Below are positions 26,475-35,631 of a stretch of DNA of 64,000 nucleotides, in pieces; the first letter of the stretch is position 1, and each line of letters opens with the position of its first letter. The notes under the pieces are model-generated. The model was not told the DNA's origin. It did not search any database and saw only the letters and a program-made list of their open reading frames with translations. The stretch comes from Longitalea arenae (GTDB lineage Bacteria; Bacteroidota; Bacteroidia; Chitinophagales; Chitinophagaceae), in contig NZ_JAFFJX010000016.1 in the NCBI RefSeq assembly GCF_016924755.1, forward strand, positions 62,001 through 126,000. Reading direction: 5' to 3'. Both the position numbers and the translations under genes were made by a program.

Positions 26475-27584
26475 TTGCTTCCAATGGGAAAAACCTCATT
26501 CGTTTGTATGGAAGTACTTGCCATAAGCTTCCATATTTGCACAACTTCGTGCTCTAAATCAACTACATCTAAGATAGGGACGGCCCCTGTTGAATCCGGT
26601 GACGGCAGAACGATCACTACCGAAGCGCCATTTGGTATTGCCGGCTTTGCCACCCAAAACGGTGGTACCACCGGCGGACAGGGCGGCGCTACTGTTACCG
26701 CAACCAGTTTCGCAGATTTGAAAACCTACCTCGAAAGTTCCACCACTTACATTGTAAGAGTAGATCGCAGGATCTATAATGGCACCAAAGGCGGACGTAT
26801 CAACGTTAATAACAACAAGACCCTGCTGGGCGTTGGCACCGCTGGTTTTTTAGATGGCATTGGGTTAAATATTTCCAGTAAAACGAATGTCATAATTCAG
26901 AACATTAAGATCACACTCACTTCTATTACCGACCGCAGCGATCCTGCCGTTTATGATCCGGATGGCGATGAAGGACTGCCCCAGATCATTGTAAATGGTG
27001 GTGATTGCATCAGTATCCAGGGCAGCAGCTCCAATGTATGGATAGACCATTGCGAACTGTATAACACTGATCCAACGGTGCAGACGAATAAAGACCTGTA
27101 CGATGGTTTGGTCGACATCAAAAATACGAGCCAGTACATTACATTGTCATGGAATTATTTTCACGACAACCACAAAACTCATTTGATCGGTTCTTCTGAT
27201 ACAGATATCTCCGACAGGAAATTGACTTTCCATCATAATTATTATCGCAATATTGCTTCCCGGCTGCCTTTGAACCGCGGCGGAGTGGCACATGTGTATA
27301 ATAACTATTATAATGTGATCAGGGGATCAGGCATTGATTCGCGTATGGGCGCCTGCGTTCGCGTGGAGAACAATGTGTTTGAGACGGTTAAGAGCCCGAT
27401 CATTGCCAGTGGTACTACACTGGGTAAGTACCAGGTTATTGGCAATACGTTCTCAGGTATTACGGGTACAGCAGCACCTACGTCTTCTACCTGCACATTT
27501 ACCCCGCCCTATTCCTATTCGCTGGATGACGCCAGTGCGGTTAAGTCAGGAGTAATCGCGGGCGCGGGCGTTGGAAAAATATAG
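26475..27584 (+). CDS. Pectate lyase, polysaccharide lyase family 1
   Basis: Secreted or surface lyase that cleaves polygalacturonate by beta-elimination. The start is uncertain: TTG 26475, ATG 26484 or ATG 26508. After a short Ser/Thr-rich linker the PL1 parallel beta-helix begins at GIAGFATQNGGTTGGQGG. Characteristic segments follow: VWIDHCELYN, YDGLVDIKNTSQYITLSWNYFHDNHKTHLIGSSD, and LTFHHNYYRNIASRLPLNRGGVAHVYNNYY, which carry the Ca2+ ligands and catalytic Arg. The N-terminal signal is odd: it ends TTSC like a lipobox, but the preceding hydrophobic stretch (MEVLAISFHIC) contains Glu and His. It is not next to other pectin genes. Confidence 0.85.
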   Translation: MLPMGKTSFVCMEVLAISFHICTTSCSKSTTSKIGTAPVESGDGRTITTEAPFGIAGFATQNGGTTGGQGGATVTATSFADLKTYLESSTTYIVRVDRRIYNGTKGGRINVNNNKTLLGVGTAGFLDGIGLNISSKTNVIIQNIKITLTSITDRSDPAVYDPDGDEGLPQIIVNGGDCISIQGSSSNVWIDHCELYNTDPTVQTNKDLYDGLVDIKNTSQYITLSWNYFHDNHKTHLIGSSDTDISDRKLTFHHNYYRNIASRLPLNRGGVAHVYNNYYNVIRGSGIDSRMGACVRVENNVFETVKSPIIASGTTLGKYQVIGNTFSGITGTAAPTSSTCTFTPPYSYSLDDASAVKSGVIAGAGVGKI

Positions 27585-27608
27585 CTGAACTGACTTATTT
27601 GTTTACAT

Positions 27609-27644
27609 GCCTGGTTGCGGTCAGATGATCGCGACCGGGCTTTT
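27609..27644. terminator. Terminator between pectate lyase and exonuclease genes
   Basis: Arms GCCTGGTTGCG and CGCGACCGGGC pair over 11 bp with two G-T wobbles around a 10-nt loop and are followed by TTTT, 25 bp after the lyase stop. Confidence 0.65.
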
Positions 27645-27681
27645 CAAATGAACGGAATTTCGGTCATATTACAGATTCTAA

Positions 27682-28200
27682 TCACAACTTGATCTTCAAC
27701 CCATACTCCTTCTTCAAGGTGAGTAAGGCTTCCGCATTTCCCCTGGCATCATCAACCGGGTTATGGGTATGGGCCGTTTTGCGCAGGTGCTTGAAGTTTT
27801 GAAAAGTATCTTTTACCAGTCCTTTATACATACTGCCTAAGTTTTGCGAACTATGCCCGAAAGGATTGGACCCGGTAAAATGATGAAAATACCAGCAGAT
27901 GAACATCCAGTCAAAACCATTATTGTCACTGATGAACACAGGTCTGTCTTTTGCCACTGTTTTTATCCAGCCGGCAAAGGAATTTATAACTGAAGCTGCA
28001 TCGTCAAATGTCATCGTTTCTGCGCGCGAAAAACCGGAAACTGCTAACGCTTCCGGAATAAATCTATCTGATATAGGTTTACACTTTCCGTAAAAGGTCT
28101 TATCCATCCGTTCATCTACCAGCACGGCGCCAAAACAGATCATGGAATAATCGCCAGGAATAGGGCCATCACTTTCTATATCAACCATGATATATGCCAT
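27682..28200 (-). CDS. DEDDh-type 3'-5' exonuclease
   Basis: A 172-residue RNase T/DnaQ-like exonuclease from the ATG at 28200; an upstream in-frame ATG at 28248 adds 16 residues without family features. Active-site residues are Asp7 and Glu9 in IMVDIESDG, an Asp in FISDNNGFDWMF, and the His146/Asp151 pair in HNPVDDARGNAEAL, which defines the DEDDh subgroup. Stand-alone enzymes of this size trim RNA or single-stranded DNA 3' ends; the natural substrate is not evident. It is convergent with the pectate lyase and not in an operon. Confidence 0.85.
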   Translation of the reverse strand: MAYIMVDIESDGPIPGDYSMICFGAVLVDERMDKTFYGKCKPISDRFIPEALAVSGFSRAETMTFDDAASVINSFAGWIKTVAKDRPVFISDNNGFDWMFICWYFHHFTGSNPFGHSSQNLGSMYKGLVKDTFQNFKHLRKTAHTHNPVDDARGNAEALLTLKKEYGLKIKL

Positions 28201-28347
28201 ATGAGGGTTTATTTTAATCTTATTGCGGCTAAAATAGTAAAAAGCCATTCAGTTTGAAAGAGGCATAAGGCACTGTTCACAAGTCGGACAACTGCCACGC
28301 CAGAACCGGGCGCCACGGTAAGCATTTCCATTGTAATTTTACCAGGT

Positions 28348-29241
28348 ATGAAACAAAAAACGCTCCAACAGCCTTTTGAATTGTACGTGGCAGATATGGA
28401 AGACTGGCAGGCACGCCCGCTCGTTTATCATTTTTTCGAGATCGTACAGATCCTCGATGGGGAAGGTGTACGCCTGGTAAACGATAACCGGTTCCCCTAT
28501 AGCAAAGGCAGTATTTTTCTTTTCACACCACTCGACTGCCGCGGCTTTGAAATGCAAAAACCGACCCGCTTTTGTTCCATCCGTTTTTCTGAAGTGTTCT
28601 TAAGCAAATGCAAATCGGCCCAGGACCGCGAACGGATAACCCAATGGCTTCGTCAACTGGAACATATCTTCTACCATCATAACCGCTTCGAACGGGTACT
28701 CATTAAACAGCCGGCCGACTGCCAGATGATCTCTTCCATCATTGGCAATATGGTGCAGGAGTACGAATCAAAGCAATCCTTTTACCAGGAAAACCTGCAG
28801 CATTTCATTACCCTCGTACTGAATATACTTGCCCGCCACGTAGCGGATGGTATTCCCTCTAAAGCTGCCGAACCGCAGGCGGAACCACTCATCAATCGCA
28901 TGTTGCTCCATGTTCATGAGAACATCAATAAACCGGAAAACTTACGCATCGCCTACCTGGCTAAAGAATTTAATCTCTCGGCTACTTATGTTGGTGAATA
29001 TTTCCGAAAGCTCACTGGCGAAAGCCTGCAACAGTATATCATGCAATACAAAATGCAACTGGTGCAGCACCGGCTGGCTAACAGCGCACTCACGGTAAGC
29101 CAGATCGCCCAGGAACTTGGCTTTAGCGATGAAAGCCATTTGAACCGGCAGTTCAGAAAACATACCGGCGGCGTGGGTCCGCTCGAATACCGGAAGAACG
29201 CTAAACAGACCAAAACTGCCAATGAAATGTTAAGGCCATGA
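28348..29241 (+). CDS. AraC-family transcriptional regulator
   Basis: A 297-residue regulator. The N-terminal cupin-like sensing domain includes FEIVQILDGEGVRLVNDNRFPYSKGSIFLFTP. The C-terminal double helix-turn-helix covers about residues 190-290, with LAKEFNLSATYVGEYFRKLTGESLQQYI and VSQIAQELGFSDESHLNRQFRKHTGVGP-type sequence (it reads KHTGGVGPLEYRK). It ends 90 bp before the Old Yellow Enzyme homologue on the same strand and is the likely regulator of that gene, possibly responding to electrophiles; the inducer is unknown. Confidence 0.9.
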   Translation: MKQKTLQQPFELYVADMEDWQARPLVYHFFEIVQILDGEGVRLVNDNRFPYSKGSIFLFTPLDCRGFEMQKPTRFCSIRFSEVFLSKCKSAQDRERITQWLRQLEHIFYHHNRFERVLIKQPADCQMISSIIGNMVQEYESKQSFYQENLQHFITLVLNILARHVADGIPSKAAEPQAEPLINRMLLHVHENINKPENLRIAYLAKEFNLSATYVGEYFRKLTGESLQQYIMQYKMQLVQHRLANSALTVSQIAQELGFSDESHLNRQFRKHTGGVGPLEYRKNAKQTKTANEMLRP

Positions 29242-29303
29242 CCAACCTTTAATTGTACAGAACAAACCTTTTTCTGTCACTGTTCCCCCGTCTTGCTGGC
29301 TGA

Positions 29304-29311
29304 TAATTTTG
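29304..29311 (+). promoter_or_regulatory. -7 element of the ene-reductase promoter
   Basis: TAATTTTG matches TAnnTTTG, 20 bp before the ATG at 29331, so the enzyme gene can be transcribed separately from the AraC gene. Confidence 0.55.
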
Positions 29312-29330
29312 TTCTCAAATACGATCAGTC

Positions 29331-30428
29331 ATGCAAGCAAAGAAATTATTATTACCGTTAGTTACAAAAACACTCAACTTAAATAACCGGGTAGTGATGG
29401 CGCCTATGAGCCGCCGCCGTGCTGTGAACGGCGTACCCGGACCTTCCACCGTTCAATACTTTGCACAAAGAGCAAGCGCCGGTTTAATAATTACCGACAA
29501 TACAGCGGTTGCGGCCAACGGTATAGGATACTTACAGGTACCCGGCATATATAACGAGGAGCAAAAAGCGGGCTGGAAAAAAGTAGTGGATGCAGTTCAC
29601 GCCAAAGGCGGAAAAATATTTATGCAACTGGTGCATGCAGGCCGCATTGGTCACCCGCTGAATAATGAAGGAAATGCACCCGTCGTGGCTCCTTCTGCCG
29701 TGCAGGCCGAAGGTGTGATTCGCGTTCCCGGTGATGTGCATCTGCCGCTGCCGGTTCCGGAAGCTTTGACAACAGCGGGTGCAAAAGCAATGATAGAAGC
29801 GCATATCCAGGCTGCCATCAGCGCCATTGAAGTGGGCTTCGATGGTGTGGAAATTCACGGCGCCCACGGTTTTTTGCCTGAACAATTTCTCCACCCGCAT
29901 ACCAATCGCAGAACCGATGAATACGGCGGCAGCATAGCCAACAGAAGCCGCTTCCTGCTTGAAATTATGGAAGGCGTTGTGGCGGCCATCGGTAAAGAAC
30001 GTACTGGCATACGATTGTCCCCGTTTGCCCATATCAATGATCTGCCGCCCTATGAAGAAGAAGCCGCGACATATACTTACCTGATCGATGCTTTGCAAAA
30101 GCTGGATATCCTGTACATACATTTGTCGGCTTTGATCACCAACGGTCAATCATCCATCCCGAACTCCTTTTTAGAGGATGTACGTAAACAATTCAATAAT
30201 CTGATCATCCTGGCCGGTGGGCACACTGCAGCCTCTGCCGAAGCGCTTTTACAACAAGACCTGGTTGACCTCGTTGCGTTTGGCAAACCTTTTATTGCCA
30301 ACCCCGACCTGGTTGAACGTTTTCGCCATAACGCCGAACTGGCCATTCCCAATGCAGAAACTTTTTACCAGGGCGGCGATAGCGGTTATATCGATTACCC
30401 GGCCATTTATCAGTTACAGAGCGCGTAA
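29331..30428 (+). CDS. Old Yellow Enzyme-family ene-reductase homologue, catalytic Tyr replaced by Phe
   Basis: FMN-dependent TIM-barrel oxidoreductase of 365 residues related to NemA/OYE. FMN and substrate segments include VVMAPMSRRRAVNG, FMQLVHAGRIGHP and the ligand-binding pair His176/His179 in EIHGAHGFLPEQFL. The residue aligned with Tyr196 of yeast OYE1, the proton donor in alkene reduction, is Phe181 (HGAHGF instead of HGAHGY). The downstream HPHTNRRTDEYGGS signature is intact. The change may shift the enzyme towards nitro-group or other two-electron reductions. It follows an AraC regulator. Confidence 0.9.
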   Translation: MQAKKLLLPLVTKTLNLNNRVVMAPMSRRRAVNGVPGPSTVQYFAQRASAGLIITDNTAVAANGIGYLQVPGIYNEEQKAGWKKVVDAVHAKGGKIFMQLVHAGRIGHPLNNEGNAPVVAPSAVQAEGVIRVPGDVHLPLPVPEALTTAGAKAMIEAHIQAAISAIEVGFDGVEIHGAHGFLPEQFLHPHTNRRTDEYGGSIANRSRFLLEIMEGVVAAIGKERTGIRLSPFAHINDLPPYEEEAATYTYLIDALQKLDILYIHLSALITNGQSSIPNSFLEDVRKQFNNLIILAGGHTAASAEALLQQDLVDLVAFGKPFIANPDLVERFRHNAELAIPNAETFYQGGDSGYIDYPAIYQLQSA

Positions 30429-30437
30429 ATGTCAAAG

Positions 30438-30470
30438 AACGGTGCCACGGTCTCAAACCCTGGCACCGTT
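30438..30470. terminator. Hairpin between convergent genes, probable terminator
   Basis: Perfect 10-bp arms AACGGTGCCA and TGGCACCGTT with a 13-nt loop lie between the ene-reductase stop and the regulator stop. There is no T-tract, so termination may be weak or factor-dependent. Confidence 0.5.
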
Positions 30471-30480
30471 ATCCTGTTCA

Positions 30481-33429
30481 TTAATTTATTTCTGAATGAA
30501 AATTCAATAAGAAATTAACCAGGTTCACGTCTGGCTGAATGCCTAATTTCTTTCGTAAGCGGTGACGGCCCAGTTCAACACCTTTAATGGTAATATTCAT
30601 GATCTGGGCTATTTCCTTACTGGTAAGGTTGAGGCGTAAATAGGCACATAACTTCAGGTCACTCGCAGTGAGATAAGGATAGGTCTGCTTTAATGATACC
30701 AGGAAATTACTATGCACTTTATCAAAATGCATGGCAAACTGCTCCCAGTTTTTTTTCATTTTATCGTCACCCAGCATACGCAGGATCTTCTTATAATCGT
30801 CGGTATCCTTATCTATTTCACTCGATTTTTTCATGCGTACAAATTCTTCCTTCACTTTCATAAGCATCTCCCCCTTTTGCACCAGATTAAAGGTGGTTGA
30901 AGCCAGCTCGGTATTTTTTACCTGTATTTCAGATTGCAGCTTTTCATTCTGTAAGCGGATGATCTCTTTTTCATTTCTTTCCAGCTCCAGCTGGTGCAGG
31001 TACATCAATTGCTTTTGTTCTTCCTGGTGTTTTTCTATCTCCAGCTGGTGCAGGTAGGCCATGCGTTTCCGCTCTTCATCGTGCTTTTTTTGCTGAACGA
31101 TGAACTTTTTCTTTTGCCATTTATAAATGGCATAGATAAACAGGATTGCCAGGATGCTGTACAGGGCATAAGCCCAGGAGCTACGGTACCAGGGCGCCAG
31201 GATCGTAAACCGGTAAGCGGCCACCGCCGATTCCTGTCCCTCGTGGGTCCTTGCTTTTACGCGAAAAGTGTAAGTGCCGGGCGACAAATACGTATAATCT
31301 TTCTCGTTCTTCTTCGACCAGGCCGACCAGCCATTATCAAAGTCTTCGAGATAATAGGAATATTCAATGCTCGATTGTTTGCCATAGAGCGGCGATGCAT
31401 AATCAAAATGAATGGAGTTCCATGCATATTGGATGTTGGGCACCTCTTCATTCATTAACTGTTGCTCTGATTCTTTATTGAAATAACCACCGAAAATGGT
31501 GCTGTCGCGCTTGTTAACGATCCGCACATCGCTTATTTGTATCGGGATCTCTTCTTTGAATTGTTTGTACCGCTCATAATCGATGAGATAAAAGCCTTCT
31601 TCCGCTGCTATGAAAATATTTCGGCTGTTATAGGGATATATAAATTCCAGTCCGTTGCCGATAATGCGGTTATTAAGCTCCGGAAAATAAATGATCCTCG
31701 CTTGTTTGCCGCTGAGGTCTGAAACGCCCAGATGGCGATCATGCACGAACCAGATATTGCCCTGGCTATCTTCCTTCATATACCGGATAGGCACTTTTGG
31801 TAACAATTGTTGCAGGAAAACCGAAGGTTCAAAATCCCCCGTCTTTGCATTGTATTCGAAGATCCCTTTGTCGTTCGTTAAAACCACCCGGCTTTTCACC
31901 TTGAATATATGGTTGTAATTACCGGAGAGTAGACCTTTGCTGTCTTTATAGGGGGTATAAGCAGGTTTAACCCCGCCATTCAGCGATATTTTATACAAAC
32001 CTTTATAGGGGTGCGCCGCCCAGGCAATATTATTGTCAACCGCAACAAAACGGGCCGACTCAAAATGGGAATGAATTTCAGGATTGATAAAGCGGCCATT
32101 TACATAATTATAAAAATTCAAACCATTATAGGTACCGGCAATCACGACCGGGGATGGCGTTACATTACTGAGGGGCATGAAGGTCCAGAAGCCTGAGCTG
32201 CTGTCGATCATGCGCGAGCTCTTGTTCTCGATCACAAAAAAGCCATCATTATGCCCCATCACCAACTGGCCATTTAACTCCGACAGGTTCCATACCTGCC
32301 CCTTGGGGCCGGGGATCAATTCGAATTTACTTTTGATCAATCCAATATCACTATGATCAGCCAGGGCCGACTGATAAACGCCATTGGAAGTTCCTATATA
32401 TAAATTGTCCTTGAAAACAATGGCCGCCTTACCGGCGCTGTGTTCCTGGTAATCGGGATAAATATGTTTGATGGCATTATTGTAAGCGATGAAATCAATG
32501 CCGTTATCCAGGCCGAGCCAGATATTTTTCTTCCTGTCAACAAAAACGGTGAGAATATTATTGCTTTGAAGTCCCTCCGCTTTCGAAAGCCGTTGGATCA
32601 GTTCCCCTTTACTGTTGATCACGAAACAACCCGCCAGGTTGGTAATGATAGCGATCTGGTTTTGATCGATCACGGCGGCGCTATAAGGGTTCTTTTCATT
32701 GATCAGCCGCATATCTGGCGTATTAAAGGGGGTGATGGTTTCACCGTGTAAGATATAAGAGCCATGATGTTTGGTGAGCAGCAGTGAACTGTCGCCCTGC
32801 AGCGGAACAATGGCGGTGATCTCCGCTTTTTCCGGAAAGAAATCAGGTTTGGAAAAAGGCACCCAGGTGCCGTTTTGAAATTGCAGTAACCCTTTTTGCC
32901 AGGCTTTGCTGATCAGTTTGTGCCGGTGCAGTCCCAGAAAACTCCAGGCCGGATTGCCATAGACCGTGATCTTGTCGTTTTGCAGCTGAAAGATCTTGCG
33001 AAAGGATCTAAAGAAAACTTCATTTCCAACCGGAACAACATCCCAGATATCGGTAAAATCTTTTTCATTGTCGGGGATCAGGTCGCTCAAAGAGTGGTAT
33101 TGCAGCTTTCCGTTCCTGCCCGGTTCAAAATACCCGATCTCCCCTTGGGAACCAATATAGATCCGTCCGTCATTGCCGATGGCCAGCGAACGAACTCCCG
33201 TGCCGGCCGGTAAGGTGTATTTTTTCCAGAAATTTCCGTCGAAACTTAAAAGACCTTCATCATTGGCAGCGTACATAATGCCTTTTTTATCCTGGGCGAT
33301 CTTCCAGTTTTGGGTACCGGCATTATAAACCTGTTTTTGATAATTGATGATCTCAGGCAGGGCAATGGTGTTTTGGGCAAACCCATGTAACAAACCAAGG
33401 CAACTTATGGTAAGCAATAATTTTCTCAT
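30481..33429 (-). CDS. Membrane-spanning propeller/triple-tyrosine one-component regulator with LuxR-type HTH
   Basis: A 982-residue regulator from ATG 33429 (signal peptide MRKLLLTISCLGLLHGFAQ; two upstream codons allow a start at 33438). Order: a periplasmic two-component-regulator-type propeller (about 30-650), a Y_Y_Y domain (SIEYSYYLEDFDNGWSAWS; LSPGTYTFRVKA, 680-740), one membrane helix (WAYALYSILAILFIYAIY), a cytoplasmic coiled coil, and a C-terminal LuxR HTH (NLTSKEIAQIMNITIKGVELGRHRLRKKL). There is no histidine kinase or receiver, so the signal must pass directly to DNA. It faces the GH5-SusC-SusD-GH30 genes across a region carrying a repeated motif and is the natural regulator of that locus. 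Confidence 0.88.
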   Translation of the reverse strand: MRKLLLTISCLGLLHGFAQNTIALPEIINYQKQVYNAGTQNWKIAQDKKGIMYAANDEGLLSFDGNFWKKYTLPAGTGVRSLAIGNDGRIYIGSQGEIGYFEPGRNGKLQYHSLSDLIPDNEKDFTDIWDVVPVGNEVFFRSFRKIFQLQNDKITVYGNPAWSFLGLHRHKLISKAWQKGLLQFQNGTWVPFSKPDFFPEKAEITAIVPLQGDSSLLLTKHHGSYILHGETITPFNTPDMRLINEKNPYSAAVIDQNQIAIITNLAGCFVINSKGELIQRLSKAEGLQSNNILTVFVDRKKNIWLGLDNGIDFIAYNNAIKHIYPDYQEHSAGKAAIVFKDNLYIGTSNGVYQSALADHSDIGLIKSKFELIPGPKGQVWNLSELNGQLVMGHNDGFFVIENKSSRMIDSSSGFWTFMPLSNVTPSPVVIAGTYNGLNFYNYVNGRFINPEIHSHFESARFVAVDNNIAWAAHPYKGLYKISLNGGVKPAYTPYKDSKGLLSGNYNHIFKVKSRVVLTNDKGIFEYNAKTGDFEPSVFLQQLLPKVPIRYMKEDSQGNIWFVHDRHLGVSDLSGKQARIIYFPELNNRIIGNGLEFIYPYNSRNIFIAAEEGFYLIDYERYKQFKEEIPIQISDVRIVNKRDSTIFGGYFNKESEQQLMNEEVPNIQYAWNSIHFDYASPLYGKQSSIEYSYYLEDFDNGWSAWSKKNEKDYTYLSPGTYTFRVKARTHEGQESAVAAYRFTILAPWYRSSWAYALYSILAILFIYAIYKWQKKKFIVQQKKHDEERKRMAYLHQLEIEKHQEEQKQLMYLHQLELERNEKEIIRLQNEKLQSEIQVKNTELASTTFNLVQKGEMLMKVKEEFVRMKKSSEIDKDTDDYKKILRMLGDDKMKKNWEQFAMHFDKVHSNFLVSLKQTYPYLTASDLKLCAYLRLNLTSKEIAQIMNITIKGVELGRHRLRKKLGIQPDVNLVNFLLNFHSEIN

Positions 33430-33494
33430 GAGAGGCAATTGAGGGCGATATGATACTAAGTTAGGTAAATGATTAATATGAAAAAAGGGGGTGG

Positions 33495-33512
33495 ATGGGG
33501 TGTTAATGGGGT
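33495..33512. promoter_or_regulatory. PUL motif copy 1 (ATGGGGT-N4-ATGGGGT)
   Basis: Two ATGGGGT half-sites at 33495-33501 and 33506-33512, separated by gtta, period 11 bp. It lies 66 bp upstream of the regulator start. Direct repeats one helical turn apart present both half-sites on the same DNA face. Confidence 0.6.
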
Positions 33513-33548
33513 AAAGTTGCTGTTTTTTAATAGTTTATGTTCTTTATG

Positions 33549-33566
33549 ATGTGGTATTGATGGGGT
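33549..33566. promoter_or_regulatory. PUL motif copy 2 (ATGTGGT-N4-ATGGGGT)
   Basis: ATGTGGT at 33549-33555, spacer attg, ATGGGGT at 33560-33566, period 11 bp. It is 168 bp upstream of the GH5 ATG in the shared divergent region. Confidence 0.6.
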
Positions 33567-33733
33567 GCCGGATCGTAAATTTTTCTGGTAGAGTTATAAT
33601 TTAGATACCGTCAATGGGATCGCAATTGCAATTGCCCGCGATTACCGGCTGTGCGAAATGGGTAACGGTGCCTGATCCCTCCGGAAACCATGGAACCTGA
33701 AACTTGTAACCTGTAACAACCAAATAATTCTCA

Positions 33734-35479
33734 ATGCTACACCTTAGATCAACGTGCTTGTTATTGTTATCTCTATTACTGCTGGCCCACCCCGATTCCG
33801 ACGCCCAGGGTTTTTTGCGGGTGAACGGAAAGCAGATTGTTAATGAAAAAGGGCAGAACGTACTGCTCCGTGGCGTTGGCCTTGGCGGCTGGATGCTGCA
33901 GGAAGGGTACATGCTGCGGGTAAATGGCGAGGGCATGCAGCACAAGATCAGGTCCCGCATCGTAGAGCTGATCGGCGAAGACAGCACAAAGGCATTCTAT
34001 GATGCCTGGCTGGCCAATCATACGCGCAAAGTTGACATCGACTCCATGAAAGCCTGGGGATTTAATTCCGTTCGCCTGCCCATGCACTATAACCTGTACA
34101 CCCTGTCTGCCGAACAGGAGCCGGAACCGGGGAAACAAACCTGGCTGGAAAAAGGCTTTCAAATGACCGATAAGCTGCTGGCCTGGTGCAAAGCCAATAA
34201 AATATATCTCATTCTCGACCTGCATGCGGCGCCCGGCGGGCAGGGTAACGACCTCAATATTGCCGACCGCGACCCCTCAAAACCATCGCTTTGGGAAAGC
34301 GAGGGGAACCGGCAGAAAACGGTCGCTTTATGGCGAAAATTGGCTGAACGCTATGCCAATGAACCCTGGATCGGCGGTTATGATATTCTGAATGAACCAA
34401 ACTGGGGCTTTGCTGATCTCAAAAATGACAAGAACGGCTTAAAAGAAACCGGTAACCAACCCCTGAAACAATTGATGGTGGATATCACCAAAGCCATTCG
34501 TGAAGTAGATAATAAACACATCATCATCATTGAAGGGAATGGCTGGGGTAATAATTATAATGGTATACTGCCGCCCTGGGATAAGAACATGGTGCTAAGC
34601 TTTCATAAATACTGGAATTTTAATACCCAGGACGCCATTAAACACATTCTGCAAACAAGGGATACCTATAATGTACCGGTTTGGCTCGGCGAAACCGGCG
34701 AAAACTCCAACGTGTGGTTTACTGAAGCGGTGCGGCTGCTTGAAACCAACAATATTGGCTGGGCCTGGTGGCCTTTGAAAAAGCTGGGCAATAACAACCC
34801 GATGCAAATCCCGTCGAATAAGGAATATGATAAGGTGCTCGAATACTGGGCAGGTAAAGGACCCAAACCTACTGCAGTGGAGGCCTGGAAAGGACTGATG
34901 GAATTGGCCGCGGCCACTAAGCTGGAAAACACGGTCATTAAAAGAGACGTGCTGGATGCATTATTCCGGCAACCTTTTTCACGGGCAACCATTCCCTTTA
35001 AAAAGAATGTGGTCAGGAACGAAGCTATCGTAAAAGCGGTGGACTACGACCTGGGCAGTAATGGGGCCGCTTATTTTGATACCGATACCGCCGATTACCA
35101 CATTTCAAACGGCAGCCGTGGTGGCAACCGGGGCCGGGTGTATCGCAATGATGGGGTGGATATCGCGGCAGACCCTGCCAATGATAGTTATTATGTAACG
35201 AATAGCGAAGCGGGTGAATGGCTGCAATACACGATCGATGTGGTCAAGGCCGGCAATTATCATCTTAAACTGAACTGTAACCCTGCTAAAGAAATAGCAA
35301 AACTAAGTGTACAGGTAAATGGTAACGGTACCAAACAACTACCGGTTGCCAGCACAACAGGTTGGCAATCCCTTGAAGTAAAAGATATCACCTTGAAGAA
35401 AGGATCCAATAGCCTGCGTATATACATTGATGAAGGAGAAATGAGCATCCGCGACATACAGTTTACAGCAGTTGAGTAA
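33734..35479 (+). CDS. Secreted GH5-family glucanase with C-terminal CBM6-like domain
   Basis: Endo- or exo-glucanase of 581 residues with a signal peptide (LLLLSLLLLAHPDSDA). The GH5 TIM barrel has the acid/base Glu221 in YDILNEPNWGF and the nucleophile Glu320 in PVWLGETGENSN. The opening LLRGVGLGGWMLQEGYM is typical of GH5 members related to exo-beta-1,3-glucanases. Residues 440-580 form a CBM6-like beta-sandwich (VDYDLGSNGAAYFDTD, SEAGEWLQYTIDV, GSNSLRIYIDEGEMSI). It is the first PUL gene and ends in a strong terminator before SusC. The glucan linkage is inferred, not shown. Confidence 0.88.
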   Translation: MLHLRSTCLLLLSLLLLAHPDSDAQGFLRVNGKQIVNEKGQNVLLRGVGLGGWMLQEGYMLRVNGEGMQHKIRSRIVELIGEDSTKAFYDAWLANHTRKVDIDSMKAWGFNSVRLPMHYNLYTLSAEQEPEPGKQTWLEKGFQMTDKLLAWCKANKIYLILDLHAAPGGQGNDLNIADRDPSKPSLWESEGNRQKTVALWRKLAERYANEPWIGGYDILNEPNWGFADLKNDKNGLKETGNQPLKQLMVDITKAIREVDNKHIIIIEGNGWGNNYNGILPPWDKNMVLSFHKYWNFNTQDAIKHILQTRDTYNVPVWLGETGENSNVWFTEAVRLLETNNIGWAWWPLKKLGNNNPMQIPSNKEYDKVLEYWAGKGPKPTAVEAWKGLMELAAATKLENTVIKRDVLDALFRQPFSRATIPFKKNVVRNEAIVKAVDYDLGSNGAAYFDTDTADYHISNGSRGGNRGRVYRNDGVDIAADPANDSYYVTNSEAGEWLQYTIDVVKAGNYHLKLNCNPAKEIAKLSVQVNGNGTKQLPVASTTGWQSLEVKDITLKKGSNSLRIYIDEGEMSIRDIQFTAVE

Positions 35480-35497
35480 TACAATCGGTTATGCAGC

Positions 35498-35526
35498 AGC
35501 CCCGGCAATTTTGCCGGGGCTTTTTA
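35498..35526 (+). terminator. Rho-independent terminator of the GH5 gene
   Basis: Arms AGCCCCGGCAA and TTGCCGGGGCT with a 2-nt loop, followed by TTTTTATTTT, 18 bp after the stop. Confidence 0.9.
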
Positions 35527-35577
35527 TTTTATCCTTAAGCGTAAGACGAAGAATATCCGAAACATATAGCCGCCATG

Positions 35578-35595
35578 ATGTGGTAAAGAGGGGGT
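35578..35595. promoter_or_regulatory. PUL motif copy 3 (ATGTGGT-N4-AGGGGGT)
   Basis: ATGTGGT at 35578-35584, spacer aaag, AGGGGGT at 35589-35595, period 11 bp. It lies 134 bp upstream of the SusC ATG; the second half-site has one mismatch. Confidence 0.55.
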
Positions 35596-35631
35596 GAAAA
35601 CAGCGTCTAACCTGCCTGTATGGCTGGCTTG

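Noticed and set aside
26312-26671. Minus-strand 119-codon frame overlapping the pectate lyase start
   Set aside because: Its composition looks protein-like in places, but it runs antisense through the lyase N-terminus and matches no family I know; kept only as a reason to doubt the lyase start.
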